DNA from: Colocasia esculenta
Taxonomy: Eukaryota > Streptophyta > Magnoliopsida > Alismatales > Araceae
Assembly (NCBI GenBank): GCA_014218235.1
Contig: CM024766.1
Span: 53,925,545 to 53,989,544 of the forward strand
Reading direction: 5' to 3'
Length of the DNA stretch: 64,000 nt
Made by a program: the position numbers and the translations under genes. Shown one piece after another: positions 44,861 through 57,356 of the stretch; the first letter of the stretch is position 1; the number at the start of each line of letters is the position of its first letter. A model generated the notes under the pieces. The model was not told the origin of the DNA, searched no databases, and saw nothing but the letters and a program-made list of their open reading frames with translations.

Positions 44861-45070
44861 ACTCTTTTTCTGTAAACGCAGAATTGTGTAGAGCATAAAA
44901 TCCAGCGGCTATGATCTCTTTATGAGATCTTTTTGGGAGATGCTATATTTACCAAATTGCCCTTTCATCCAAGTGGCAATGAGGTAAAGGCCTTTTGGAC
45001 ATGTGGCAGCCTTGGGTGCACTCTAGGGTTTTGTGCACACCTTTCTCACGTTCTTGGGACTGCACAGTGG

Positions 45071-45080
45071 CTATATAAGC
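45071..45080 (+). promoter_or_regulatory. SV3 LTR1 TATA box
   Basis: CTATATAAGC; the LTR2 counterpart is at 51769-51778. Transcription would start about 30 bp downstream. Confidence 0.75.
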
Positions 45081-45754
45081 CTCCATCTCATCTGAAGCAG
45101 CCATCCTTTGAGCCATTCAGCTATTCCATCCAAGAGGACGTGGGGATCAAGGCCAAGTAGTGAGAGAAAGCTCTGGAGTGCTGAAAGAGGAGAATATCAA
45201 GAAGAAAAGCAGCAGAGGAAGAAGAAGGAATCGTGCATGCAGCAGATATGAAAACAGAGCATCGTGGATCTTGCACAGAAGAAGAAGCAAAGCTGAAAAG
45301 AAGAGGAAGATCTGAAGGCAGGTGGAAGAGGAAACCAGTGCAAGGGCAGAAGCACAATGTTCAGCCTTCGTGGAGAAACTCAAGAGCAAGTGTTCAGATC
45401 TGAAATTCTCTGTAAATCAGATCTAAAATAGGGTATCGCAAATTGAGGCTGATTTGAAGGATTTCAGATCAAATTGGTTGAGAAGCACAACCAGATGATG
45501 CATATGCGCAAGTTGATCTGAAGCACACCTTCAACTCTCAAGATCTGAAGATTCAGAGTTCAGATTACACAGTCCAAAGGGAATGGGAAAAACCGAAGGA
45601 CTGGTGTTTGAGGATTTGTTTCCCTTAACTCTGATCTTCTTGTGTATTTGATTGTTTCCTTTTAAACTTTTCTCCGAACTCTTTGAGTGCTCCTACTGGT
45701 GATAGGAGTGTTGATCCCATACTGTGTGTGTGTGGATTGAGAAGGTTTATTAAA

Positions 45755-45870
45755 CTTTGAAGCTGTGAATCAACGGATAAGCTGTGTAATCAGCGGTTGG
45801 CAAGCTGTGAGTCAGCGTTCAAGCTGTGAGTCAGCAGGTGTTTGAAGCTGTGAATCAGCAGTTTAGTGAA
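45755..45870 (+). repeat. SV3 LTR1 minisatellite AAGCTGTGAATCAGCGG
   Basis: About five imperfect 17-24 bp units (AAGCTGTGA.TCAGC). LTR2 has a single unit at 52457-52475. Confidence 0.9.
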
Positions 45871-46181
45871 GCCTCACTTGGTTTGAGTGAGGGGTGGACA
45901 TAGGTCTCCGTCTGGGAGCCGAACCACCTAAAAAATCTCCTATGCAATGGTTTGATCTATTTTCAACTAGTTGCTTGCATAGGTTTCTGCATTCACATTG
46001 CTTATCTAATTTCCTCTCACATCAATTCACTCATTCACATCAGTTCAGTAAAATTGTGAGTCTGTTTAGATCTTTAATGTGAAGTAATTTTTAATAGCTT
46101 AAGCCTCCGCTGAGTTTTGTTATAGATGTATTCAACCCCCCCTTCTAGATCTGTTCACACCTGTGAAATCGATCCAACAAT

Positions 46182-46193
46182 TGGTATCAGAGC
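46182..46193 (+). other. SV3 primer binding site 1
   Basis: TGGTATCAGAGC two bases after LTR1. The second copy is at 52796-52807 after LTR2. Confidence 0.95.
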
Positions 46194-46241
46194 CTAGACT
46201 CTCTATTCTTGTGGTTTAACAGCCCGTAGAGTACAGGTGAA

Positions 46242-48756
46242 ATGGATCTAAGGGGATATATGCCAGAAGGGCATTCAATGTATAGACCTCATTATTTTGA
46301 TGGATCAAACTATACTTACTGGAAAACTCATTTGTAGGTTTTCTTAAGAGCCCAGAATCATCAAATCTGGAAGGTAGTGAACAGTGGACCATATGAGCTC
46401 CCAGAGGATGAAGAAAAATGGACGACAGAGCAGGTCAAGAAGTCAAATGCTATTTGGAGTGCAATGAACATCATGCACTGCTCCCTTCACCCAACAGAGT
46501 TTCCAAGAGTCTCCTCATGTGCAACTACCAAAGAAGTATGGGATCGTCTAATGGTAATTTTCGAAGGTACTTCTGAGGTAAAGGAAACTAAACTCAATTT
46601 GTTAATTTCTGAGTATGAAGCCTTTAAAATGAAAAATGATGAAACCATCTCAGAGATGTATGGTAGGTTAACTCTTTTGACAAATGGCTTGAAGAGTCTA
46701 GGATAAACATTTACTGAATATGAACTTGTCAGAAAAATTCTTAGATCCTTAACTTCTATTTGGCATACAAAAGCTACTGTAGTTGAAGAGTCTAGGAATT
46801 TGTCTACTATGACTGTTGATCAATTGATTGGCTCCTTAATGACATATGAGTTGGGTTTGAAAAGGACAGATAATTATGTTAAGAAAAAGAAGTCACTAGC
46901 ACTTAAAGCAAGTCCTAGTGTGAAAGAATCAACTGAGGAAGAAGAATTTTCAAGCTCAGGTGACTCAAGTGAATCTGCCTTGCTTACAAGAAAATTCAAA
47001 AAGTTTTTAAGAAAAGAAGGTAAAACATTTCTTAAAAGGAGACCTCAGGTAGACAACTCTTCCAAACAGAAATATTTTGCTAACAAAAGTTTTAACAGAA
47101 TTGTTTGTTACAATTGTAGAAAACCAGGACATGTTAAACCAGAATGCCCAGATGCTCAGAAGAAGATTCAACCAAAGTGGAAGAAAAATCAACCTAGAGC
47201 TATGATAGGAACTTGGAGTGAAGAAGAAGAGGATGAGGAAGAAGAAAATTTAGAAGATGATGAGGATGAGAGCAAGATATGCTTGATGGCAAGGGAAAGC
47301 TTTAATGGTTCGGTAAATTCCAATTGTTCTCTCAACTCATGTTCTGACAGTGATAATGAGGAATTGTCTTATGATGAATTGAAAACTCTTTGTGAACATT
47401 TGTGTAAAAGAATAAAGAAAATGAAATTTGAAAATAAGCTTCTAAAACTTGAAATTCAGCCAAATGAAACCATGTTGGAAAGTTCACAAACCATTTCAAA
47501 AGAAAATGAAAATCTGAAATCTGAAGTTGGACAATTAAAGAAACAAATTGCAAACATGGCTCATGATCATCAAGTAAATGAAAAGCTTAAACAATTGGTT
47601 GAAGAAAATCATCATTTGAAAAAGAAAATTGAAAGCTTACTTTCTGACAGAACATTGAATATTGAATGCAACAGTCTAAAAAGGATGAATGACAAGCTCA
47701 AAGCTGAAAAGAAAAATTGACAAATGAACTTGAAGTTGCTGTGAATAAAAATCAAAATTCTGAAAAGAAAATCACTGAATTAAACAAGACAGTTGAAGGT
47801 TAAAAATCTGCTTTGTCTAAATTTGTGCAGGGTACAAACAATCTGAATAATCTTCTTGGAATGAAGGTTAACTTTCAAAAGAAGGTTTAGGATATAACAC
47901 TGAAAATAAAAAGAAATTTGAAAATAAAACAAAAACCTCTTTTGTCAAAACTATTGCTAACAAAAACTTCATTTCATCTAATGAAAAACCAGTGAAAGTT
48001 CTTGTTCAGGAAAATACTCAGAAACAAAAAGAGAAAATGAAGAAAAACATAAAAAATAAAAAGAAACATGTGTTTGCTAAAAACTAGAAACAGAAAATTG
48101 AAAAACAAACAAGTTTCTACAAAGGTTCCTAACCTTCTTCATCAACTCAAAGTGCTCCAAGGCAAATTTCAAATCCACATCATGTTAGAAGCTACCAAAA
48201 GGTAAATGCTCCTCAAAGGAAAATGGGGTTCCAGCATAGGTACTCAAGCAAGGTATGTACCAGGTAAGGAATTCTAAAACTTGCTTTTATTGCAATAAAC
48301 TTGGTCATCTTGCCAAACGTTGTTGGAATAAAAATTAAAACTTCAATAAACATGCCAAATCAGTCCAATTCTTTATATGTCATAATTTGGTCACATTTCC
48401 AGAGATTGTTGGTACAAAATGATTATTTTGTGCATGCTCCAAAATTCCATACTAATGCATATGTCAATATACATAGGAATAAATATCATGTTGTGTATAG
48501 GCACAGTAATGTTGCACAAAATCTTTCTATTTTTGCTCATATCAAAAATCTAAAAAATAAAAAAATTCATAAAAACATAGATGCATTGAACAAGAAAAAG
48601 AAGAATTCTGGAACTAATTTTGCTCATAGTTCCATTAATGGAAAAACTGCATCTATACAAAAATTAAAATATGTTTGGATTCAAAAACTATTATTGAATT
48701 CTAACATTGGTTTCATTACAGGACCCAAGGAAGTGTGGGTCCCAAAGGTAGCTTGA
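46242..48756 (+). pseudogene. gag: SV3 gag, copy 1, broken
   Basis: The ATG at 46242 (MDLRGYMPEGHSMYRP) aligns with copy 2. Stops: TAG near 46333 (a Gln/Met position), TAA near 46704 (Lys in copy 2) and TAA near 47801 (CAA in copy 2), plus a one-base loss near 47711. It carries the copia gag domain, knuckle 1 (CYNCRKPGHVKPEC, about 47108), an acidic patch, a long coiled coil, and a C-terminal knuckle 2 (CFYCNKLGHLAKRC, about 48279). A degenerate knuckle 3 follows, and the end is GPKEVWVPKVA (48754-48756 stop). It retains a 36-bp stretch (near 46419) missing from copy 2. Confidence 0.85.
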
Positions 48757-50585
48757 TCAGCAAGCTAATTAGCCTTGTAGCCATATTATTCCATCTAGAA
48801 TCAAGACAATGGCTATGCAAGACAAGAAATGTTGATGAACACAGGTAAAATCTTTGAAAAGAAATGAAGATTGTTCAGGTAAAATCTCATATCATTTCAG
48901 AATTGAACTGCTTAAGTTGGAACAACTTTTTATGTTTCTATCTGAACAATGAGGAGTGTGCTTTGTTGTTACTACCCCCAACAATAATTCATCTTAACTA
49001 TATACCCCCAACAAAAGTCATGTTTTGCATAAAGCTAATTGTGTGCATAATCATGTGTGAATTGATTGCAAACTTTTTCATTCCATGAACATGTTAAGGG
49101 GGAGAAAATTTGAAAAAGTGCAAAAATGTTCTTGCTGCTGCATTCTGAATGAGTTTTTCATGTCATGTGTCGACACACTGAAGATCATGTGTCGACACAA
49201 CTTCGTCAAGTTTGTATTCAGAAATGCTATTCTTGAATCTGTCTTAAATGATGAATTGAAGATAAATTATCTAAAATTTTGAAATTGTTGTGGTGTTTTG
49301 ATGATGGTCAAATTGCATGAAGTAAATCAATCATGTTCACTCTCTTGAATCTCAATCATCAACACTTTGAATGATATTTGATCAGAATTTCTCATACTTT
49401 TGTTCTCATTTGGAATGAACTCACACATCTCTGCTCTGTGTGAAGGATTCAATTGCAGAATCAATTATTGGCTTATTCTTCATCTCTTCATGTTTCATTC
49501 AAATTAATTCAAGGTTCCCTTGATATTTTTATATGAGAAATGAAATTTTTAATATCTGAAATATTTGTGCTCTTGGATTAAATGTGAAGATGAAAAATAA
49601 GACTATGAGTAATGTGTCTATCTTTATCCTCAAAGCTCATTTTAGATTTTTATTGCAAAACACTTTAAGTAGACACTTGAGTAGTCTTGAGTTTTATATC
49701 ACAAGAAATTCTAAAGTTTTGTTTTTAACAAATGTTAAGAATGATATCTTAACAACTCAAGACCATGATCTCTTAAGGGAAAAGCTACTTGTCACCTAAT
49801 GAAAAGTAATGAAAGTTCTGAAAGAAAATTTTCAAGAACAAGAAAGATTTTAAGGAAAATTGCAGAGCAATGATTAGTACACTGAGTAACCAGGTTATTC
49901 CACCTGAGACGTGGTTGAACTTGAGTCAAAAGGTATGCTAAGTTATCTCTGTTCAAAAAGAAGTAAACAAATGGTTAACATGCCTAGTAGTCAGGCACTC
50001 TTGCACTGGGTAAGTGTGTGTGCTTGCACAGAAAAGCATGAATTTAATCTTCTTTGCTAATTTCCTAAAATATCTCAAATGAAAGAAATAATCAGAAAAA
50101 GAAAAAGGTGTGCAAAGTGTAGCTAACCTAAAATAGAATTCATGTTGTTCAAGAATGTTAAATTGTTATTCTACATTGTGTTAAATCAAACTTTGATTTT
50201 CTAATGATATACACTCTTGACAACTCAATTTAGATCACAAAAATCATGTCACATTTGTAAATAAAATTTCTGAAGTGATTCTTGATGAAAAAGAACTGTC
50301 ATAAAAACTCAGTAAAAAATCATCTTTATTTTTAACCCTTGCTGCACAATACGAAAGGTACAATTATTTTATTTTTCATATACTAAAATCATTAGGTACC
50401 TTGATACCTTTATAATCCCTTCAAAATCAAATTGTTTGTGCTCCTAGCAATGTAGTCTCTTGTTCAAGGGGAGCAACTTTTTGTTGAACTCTGGTTTTAT
50501 GCCCCAATCAATTGGTTTCACCACTTCTATTAGTTTCACATCATTTCTATTGATCCCTATTCAGTTGGAAGTGGACAACTCCAAT
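48757..50585 (+). other. SV3 interior 1, 3' non-coding region
   Basis: No pol or env-like sequence. It contains two GTGTCGACAC copies at 49164-49200 (TGTGTCGACACA), as in the SV1 LTR. It lacks the conserved block present in copy 2 at about 55610-55787; the junction reads CCCCCAACAAAAGTCATG. A 71-codon frame at 49584-49799 is also open in copy 2 but has no recognisable features. Confidence 0.7.
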
Positions 50586-50973
50586 ACTATCAAAGGGGTA
50601 GAGTTGTTTCACTTAGGGGGAGAATTCTACATATTTGTGAGATTTATGAGACCTCTAGTCATATTCTTGATATTGGGGGCTATTTGTTTTCATGGGAGAA
50701 AACTTAAAGAAGGGGAGAGATTCAAATTGCATTGCATGTGCCTTTCAAACTTTTTGATGTTGTCAAAAAGGGGGAGAGAATGTTTGACAAATGTTTGACA
50801 AATTCAAAGTTCCTGATATTCCGTTAAAGAATGGGAAGAGAATGATATTCTATGAAAGAAAGAATGGGGAGAGAATGATATTTTGTGAAAGAATGTTGCC
50901 ATGTTTTAAGAATGTTGTTTTAAGAATGTTGTCAAATATTGTCATGTTTCGTCATCATCAAAAAGGGGGAGAT
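50586..50973 (+). other. SV3 multiple polypurine tracts, copy 1
   Basis: AGGGGGAGAA (about 50620), AAGGGGAGAG (50713), AAAAAGGGGGAGAG (50765), AAGAGAATG forms and the border tract AAAAAGGGGGAGAT (50960-50973). Confidence 0.85.
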
Positions 50974-52793
50974 TGTTAAGTTGTGTGTTTTGATGATGAC
51001 ATATTAATGATGTCTACACTCTCATACTTTGATTTTAATGATGACTAAAACATTTGGTTGTGAATGTTGTCCAAACACTCACACTTTGATTTTGATGATG
51101 ACATATTGCACATATTACAATGATAACAAAACAACATGTTCTTTATGCTTAATGTTTCATATTTTACTAATAATGACATGTTTTGATGGTCCACTCTTCA
51201 TATTTACAGGTTTGCAAAGTTTTGTCAAAATAGTGTCAAGACTACTTGACAGATAGGTCGACACTACCAAACTGCCCAGCAAGCTTCTGAAGAAAAAGTC
51301 ACAGTCAGGTCGACACTACTTGACAGTAAGGTCAACTCTACCAGTCTGCTCAGCAAGTTCCTGAAGAACAAGCTGCCAATAAGGTCAACACTAGCTAAGA
51401 GTAAGGTCGACACTAGTTGTCATCCAGTGAACTAGTTTTGGAGATATTCTTAGGAGGTCGACTCTGTCTGTTGATCAGGTCGACACTAGAGTTTTGCCAG
51501 TAAAGGGAAATTGGAATTTCTGATCAGTAGTGTCAACAATATGGAAATGTAGGTTGACACTCTTTTTCTATAAACCCAGAATTGTGTAGAGCATAAAATC
51601 CTGTGGCTGTGATCTCTTTATGAGATCTTTTTGGGAGATGCTATATTTACCAAATTGCCCTTTCATCCAAGTGGCAATGAAGTAAAGGCCTTTTGGACAT
51701 GTGGCAGCCTTGGGTGCACTCTAGGTTTTTGTGCACACCTTTCTCACGTTCTTGGGACTGCACAGTGGCTATATAAGCTTCCATCTCATCTAAAGCAGCC
51801 ATCCTTTGAGCCATTCATCTATTCCATCCAAGAGGACATGGGGATCAAGGCCAAGTAGTGAGAGAAAGCCCTGGAGTGCTGAAAGAGGAGCAGATCAAGA
51901 AGAAAAGCAGCAGAGGAAGAAGAAGGAATCGTGTATGCAGCAGATCTAAAAATAGAGCATTGTGGATCTTGAACAGAAGAAGAAGCAAAGCTGAAAAGAA
52001 GAGGAAGATCTGAAGGCAGGTGGAAGAGGAAACCAGTGCAAGGGCAGAAGCACAATGTTCAGCCTTCGTGGAGAAACTCAAGAGCAAGTGTTCAGATCTG
52101 AAATTCTCTGTAAATCAGATCTAAAACAGGGTATCGCAAATTGAGGCTGATTTGAAGGATTTCAGATCAAATTGGTTGAGAAGCACAACCAGATGATGCA
52201 TATGCGCAAGTTGATCTGAAGCACACCTTCAACTCTCAAGATCTGAAGATTCAGAGTTCAGATTACACAGTCCAAAGGGAATTGGGAAAAATCGAAGGAC
52301 TGGTGTTTGAGGATTTGTTTCCCTTAACTCTGATCTTCTTGTGTATTTGATTGTTTCCTTTTAAACTTTTCTCCGAACTCTTTGAGTGCTCCTACTGGTG
52401 ATAGGAGTGTTGATCACATACTGTGTGTGTGTGGATTGAGAAGGTTTATCAAACCTTGAAGCTGTGAATCAGCGGTTTAGTGAAGCCTCATTTGGTTTGA
52501 GTGAGGGGTGGACGTAGGTCTCTGTCTGGGAGCCGAACCACCTAAAAAATCTCCTGTGCAATGGTTTGATCTATTTTCAACTAGATGCTTGCATAGGTTT
52601 CTGCATTCACATTGCTTATCTAATTTCCTCTCACATCAATTCACTCATTCACATCAGTTCAGTAAAATTGTGAGTCTGTTTAGATATTTAATGTGAAGTA
52701 ATTTTTAATAGCTTAAGCTTCCGCTGAGTTTTGTTATAGATCTATTCAACCCCCCCTTCTAGATCTGTTCACACCTGTGAAATCGATCCAACA
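50974..52793 (+). repeat. SV3 LTR2 (1820 bp), shared middle LTR
   Basis: TGTTAAGTTG to GATCCAACA. Preceded by a purine tract and followed by a primer site, so it serves as 3' LTR of interior 1 and 5' LTR of interior 2. High identity to LTR1 apart from the minisatellite. C7 tract at 52750-52756. Confidence 0.93.
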
Positions 52794-52855
52794 ATTGGTA
52801 TCAGAGCCTAGGCTCTCTATTCTTGTGGTTTAACAGCCCGTAGAGTACAGGTGAA

Positions 52856-55365
52856 ATGGATCTAAGGGGATATATGCCAGAAGGGCATTCAATGTATAGA
52901 CCTCCTTATTTTGATGGATCAAACTATACTTACTGGAAAACTTGTATGCATGTTTTCTTAAGAGCCCGGAATCATCAAATATGGAAGGTAGTGAACAGTG
53001 GACCGTATGAGCTCCCAGAGGATGAAGAAAAATGGAGTGCAATGAACATCATGCACTGCTCCCTTCACCCAATGGAGTTTTCAAGAGTCTCCACATGTGC
53101 AACTACCAAAGAAGTATGGGATCGTCTAATGGTAATTTTCGAAGGTACTTCTGAGGTAAAGGAAACTAAACTCAATTTGTTAATTTCTGAGTATGAAGCC
53201 TTTAAAATGAAAAATGATGAAACCATCTCAGAGATGTATGGTAGGTTAACTCTTTTGACAAATGGCTTGAAGAGTCTAGGAAAAACATTTACTGAATATG
53301 AACTTGTCAGAAAAATTCTTAGATCCTTAACTTCTATTTGGCATACAAAAGCTACTGTAGTTGAAGAGCCTAGGAATTTGTCTACTATGACTGTTGATCA
53401 ATTGATTGGATCCTTAATGACATATGAGTTGGGTTTGAAAAAGACAGATAATGATGTTAAGAAAAAGAAGTCACTAGCACTTAAAGCAAGTCCTAGTGTG
53501 AAAGAATCAACTGAGGAAGAAGAATTTTCAAGCTCAGGTGACTCAAGTGAATCTGCCTTGCTTACAAGAAAATTCAAAACGTTTTTAACAAAAGAAGGTA
53601 AAACATTTCTTAAAAGGAGACCTCAGGTAGACAACTCTTCCAAAAAGAAATATTTTGCTAACAAAAGTTTTAACAGAATTGTTTGTTACAATTGTAGAAA
53701 ACTAGGACATGTTAAACCAGAATGCCCAGATGCTCAGAAGAAGATTCAACCAAAGTGGAAGAAAAATCAACCTAGAGCTATGATAGAAACTTGGAGTGAA
53801 GAAGAAGAGGATGAGGAAGAAGAAAATTCAGAAGATGATGAGGATGAGAGCAAGATATGCTTGATGGCCAGGGAAAGCTTTAATGGTTCGGTAAATTCCA
53901 ACTGTTCTCTCAACTCATGTTCTGACAGTGATAATGAGGAATTGTCTTATGATGAATTGAAAACTCTTTGTGAACATTTGTGTAAAAGAATAAAGAAAAT
54001 AAAATTTGAAAATAAGCTTCTAAAACTTGAAATTCAGCCAAATGAAACCATGTTGGAAAGTTCACAAACCATTTCAAAAGAAAATGAAAATCTAAAATCT
54101 GAAGTTGGACAATTAAAGAAACAAATTGCAAACATGGCTCATGATCATCAAGTAAATGAAAAGCTTAAACAATTGGTTGAAGAAAATCATCATTTGAAAA
54201 AGAAAATTGAAAGCTTACTTTCTGACAGAACATTGAATATTGAATGCAACAGCTTAAAAAGGATGAATGACAAGCTCAAAGCTGAAAAAGAAAAATTGAC
54301 AAATGAACTTGAAGTTGCTGTGAATAAAAATCAAAATTTTGAAAAGAAAATCACTGAATTAAACAAGATAGTTGAAGGTCAAAAATCTGCTTTGTCTAAA
54401 TTTGTGCAGGATACAAACAATCTGAATAATCTTCTTGGAATGAAGGTTAACTTTCAAAAGGAATGTTTATGATATAACCCTGAAAATAAAAAGAATTTTG
54501 AAAATAAAACAAAAACCTCTTTTGTCAAAACAGTTGCTAACAAAAACTTCATTTAATCTAATGAAAAACCAGTGAAAGTTCCTGTTCAAGAAAATGCTCA
54601 GAAACAAAAAGAGAAAATGAAGAAAAACACAACAAATAAAAAGAAACATGCGTTTACTAAAAACCAGAAACAGAAAATTGAAAAACTAACAAGTTTCTAC
54701 AAAGGTTCCCAACCTTCTTCATCAACTCAAAGTGCTCCAAGGCAAGCTTAAAATCCACATCATGTTAGAAGCTACCAAAAGGTAAATGCTCCTCAAAGGA
54801 AAATGGGGTTCCAGCATAGGTACTCAAGCAAAGGTATGTACCATGTAAGGAATTCTCTAACTTGCTTTTATTACAATAAACTTGGTCATCTTGCCAAACA
54901 TTGTTAGATAAAAATCAAAACTTCAATAAACATGTCAAATCAGTCCAATGCTTTATATGTCATAAATTTGGTAACTTTTCCAGAGATTGTTGGTACTAAA
55001 ATGATTATTTTGTGCATGCTCTGAAACTCCATACTAATGCATATGTCAACACACATAGGAATAAATATCATGTTCATACTGAAAATGTTCAGAAATTCCA
55101 TGTGTATAGGCACAGTAATGTTGCAAAAAATCTTTCTATTTTTGCTCATATCAAAAATCCAAAAAATAGAAAAATTCATAAAAACATAGATGCATTGAAC
55201 AAGAAAAAGAAGAATTCTGGAACTAATTCTGCTTATAGTTCCATTAATGGAAAAACTGCATCTATATAAAAATTAAAATCTGTTTGGATTCAAAAACCAT
55301 TGTTGAATTCTAACATTGGTTTCATTACAGGACCCAAGGAAGTGTAGGTCCCAAAGGTAGCTTGA
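52856..55365 (+). pseudogene. gag: SV3 gag, copy 2, long open N-terminal part
   Basis: Open for 538 residues from ATG 52856 to TGA 54472. Domains: copia gag domain (residues about 15-195, with a 12-residue in-frame loss after EDEEKW), knuckle 1 with Pro-to-Leu change (CYNCRKLGHVKPEC), Glu/Asp-rich patch and a long coiled coil (about 360-520). An indel near 54458-54465 ends the frame. The C-terminal part continues in other frames with knuckle 2 (CFYYNKLGHLAKHC, a Cys lost), knuckle 3 (CFICHKFGNFSRDC, His to Asn) and GPKEV-stop-VPKVA. The N-terminal protein could still be made; the nucleic-acid-binding tail could not. Confidence 0.85.
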
Positions 55366-57356
55366 TCAGAAAGCTAATTAGCCTTGTAGCCATATTATTC
55401 CATCTAGAATCAAGACAATGGCTATGCAAGGCAAGAAATGCTGATGAACACCGGTAAAATCTTTGAAAAAGAAATGAAGACTGTTCAGGTAAAATCTCAT
55501 ATCATTTCAGAATTGAACTGCTTAAGTTGGAACAACTTTTTATGTTTCTATCTGAACAATGAGGAGTGTGCTTTGTTGTTACTGCCCCCAACAATAATTC
55601 ATCTTAACTATAGATATCATGTTTGTATCAAGTTACTTGTAAAAATTTATCCATGATTGGCAGTGCACATTAACCTCCCTATGACTTCTTGGTATATCAA
55701 ATGGTGAAATGTGGAAGGACAAGTTATGCTTGTCTAGAAACTATCATTATGCGTGAGTAAAATACTCCGCCAAGTACCAAAAGTCATGTTTTGCATAAAG
55801 CTAATTGTGTGCATAATCATGTGTGAATTGATTGCAAACGTTTTCATTCCATGCACATGTTAAGGGGGAGAAAATTTTAAAAAGTGCAAAAATGTTCTTG
55901 CTGCTGCATTCTGAATGAGTTTTTCATGTTATGTGTCGACACACTGAAGATCATGTGTCGACACAACTTCGTCAAGTTTGTATTCAGAAATGCTATTCTT
56001 GAATCTGTCTTAAATGATCTCTGAGATGGCAAATTATCTAAAATTTTGAAATTGTTGTGGTGTTTTGATGATGGTCATATTGCATGAAGTAAAGCAATCA
56101 TGTTCACTCTCTTAAATCTCAATCATCAACACTTTGAATGATATTTGATCAAAATTTCTAATACTTTTATTCTCATTTGGAATGAACTCACACATCTCTG
56201 CTCTGTGTGAAGGATTCAATGCAGAATCAATTCTTGGCTTATTCTTCATCTCATCATGTTTCATTCAAATCAATTCAAGGTTCCCTTGATATTTTTATAT
56301 GAGAAATGAAATTTTAAATATCTGAAATATTTGTGGTATTGGATTAAACGTGAAGATGAAAAATAAGACTATGAGTAATGTGTCTATCTTTATCCTCAAA
56401 GCTCATTTTAGATTTTTATTGCAAAACACTTTAAGTAGACACTTGAGTAGTCTTGAGTTTTATATCACAAGAAATTCTGAAGTTTTGTTTTTAACAAATG
56501 TTAAGAATGATATCTTAACAACTCAAGACCATAAGCTCTTAAGGGAAAAGCTACTTGTCACCTAATGAAAAGTAATGAAAGTTCTGAAAGAAAATTTTCA
56601 AGAACAAGAAATATTTTAAGGAAAATTATAGAGCAATGATTAGTACACTGAGTAACTAGGTTATTCCACCCAAGACGTGGTTGAACTTGAGTCAAAAGGT
56701 GTGCTAAGTTATCTCTGTTCAAAAAGAAGCAAACAAATGGTTAACATGCCTAGTAGTCAGGCACTCTTGCACTGGGTAAGTGTGTGTGCTTGCACAGAAA
56801 AGCATGAATTTAATCTTCTTTGCTAATTTCCTAAAATATCTCAAATGAAAGAAATAATCAGAAAAAGAAAAAGGTGTGCAAAGTGTAGCTAACCTAAAAT
56901 AGAATTCATGTTGTTCAAGAATGTTAAATTGTTATTCTACATTGTGTTAAGATCAAAACCTTGATTTTCTAATGATATACACTCTTGACAACTCAATTTA
57001 GATCACAAAAATCATGTCACATTTGTAAATAAAATTTCTGAAGTGATTCTTGATGATAAAGAACTGTCATAAAAACTCAGTCAAAAATCATCTTTATTTT
57101 TAACCCATGCTGCACAATATGAAAGGTATAATTATTTTATTTTTCATATACTAAAATCATTGTGTACCTTGATACCTTCATGATCCCTTCAAAATCAAAT
57201 TGTTTGTGCTCCTAGCAATACAGTCTCTTGTTCAGGGGAGCAACTTTTTATTGAACTCTGGTTTTATGCCCCAATCAATTGGTTTCATCACTTCTATTAG
57301 TTTAACATCATTTCTATTGATCCCTATTCAGTTGGAAGTAGACAACTCTAATACTG
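55366..57356 (+). other. SV3 interior 2, 3' non-coding region
   Basis: Parallel to 48757-50585, with TGTGTCGACACA twice at 55931-55966. It also has the conserved block (about 55690-55787: CTTGGTATATCAAATGGTGA ... CTCCGCCAAGTACCAAAAG) shared in sense with SV1 4142-4580. No coding sequence recognised. Confidence 0.7.

Larger units (their letters stand above)
44276..46179 (+). repeat. SV3 LTR1 (1904 bp)
   Basis: TGTTGAGTTG to GATCCAACA. U3 motif array (44555-44860), TATA (45071), a minisatellite (45755-45870) and a C7 tract (46136-46142) near the end. The 84-bp length difference from LTR2 is explained by the minisatellite. Confidence 0.93.

Noticed and set aside
45121..45389. Minus-strand Ser/Leu-rich frames repeated at 51819-52087
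   Set aside because: Antisense of the purine-rich AGAAGAAG leader in SV3 LTRs; duplicated only because the LTR is.
49584..56565. 71-codon frame open in both SV3 interiors (49584-49799 and 56350-56565)
   Set aside because: The two interiors are nearly identical throughout, so shared openness is expected. No domain, and differences are not biased to silent sites.
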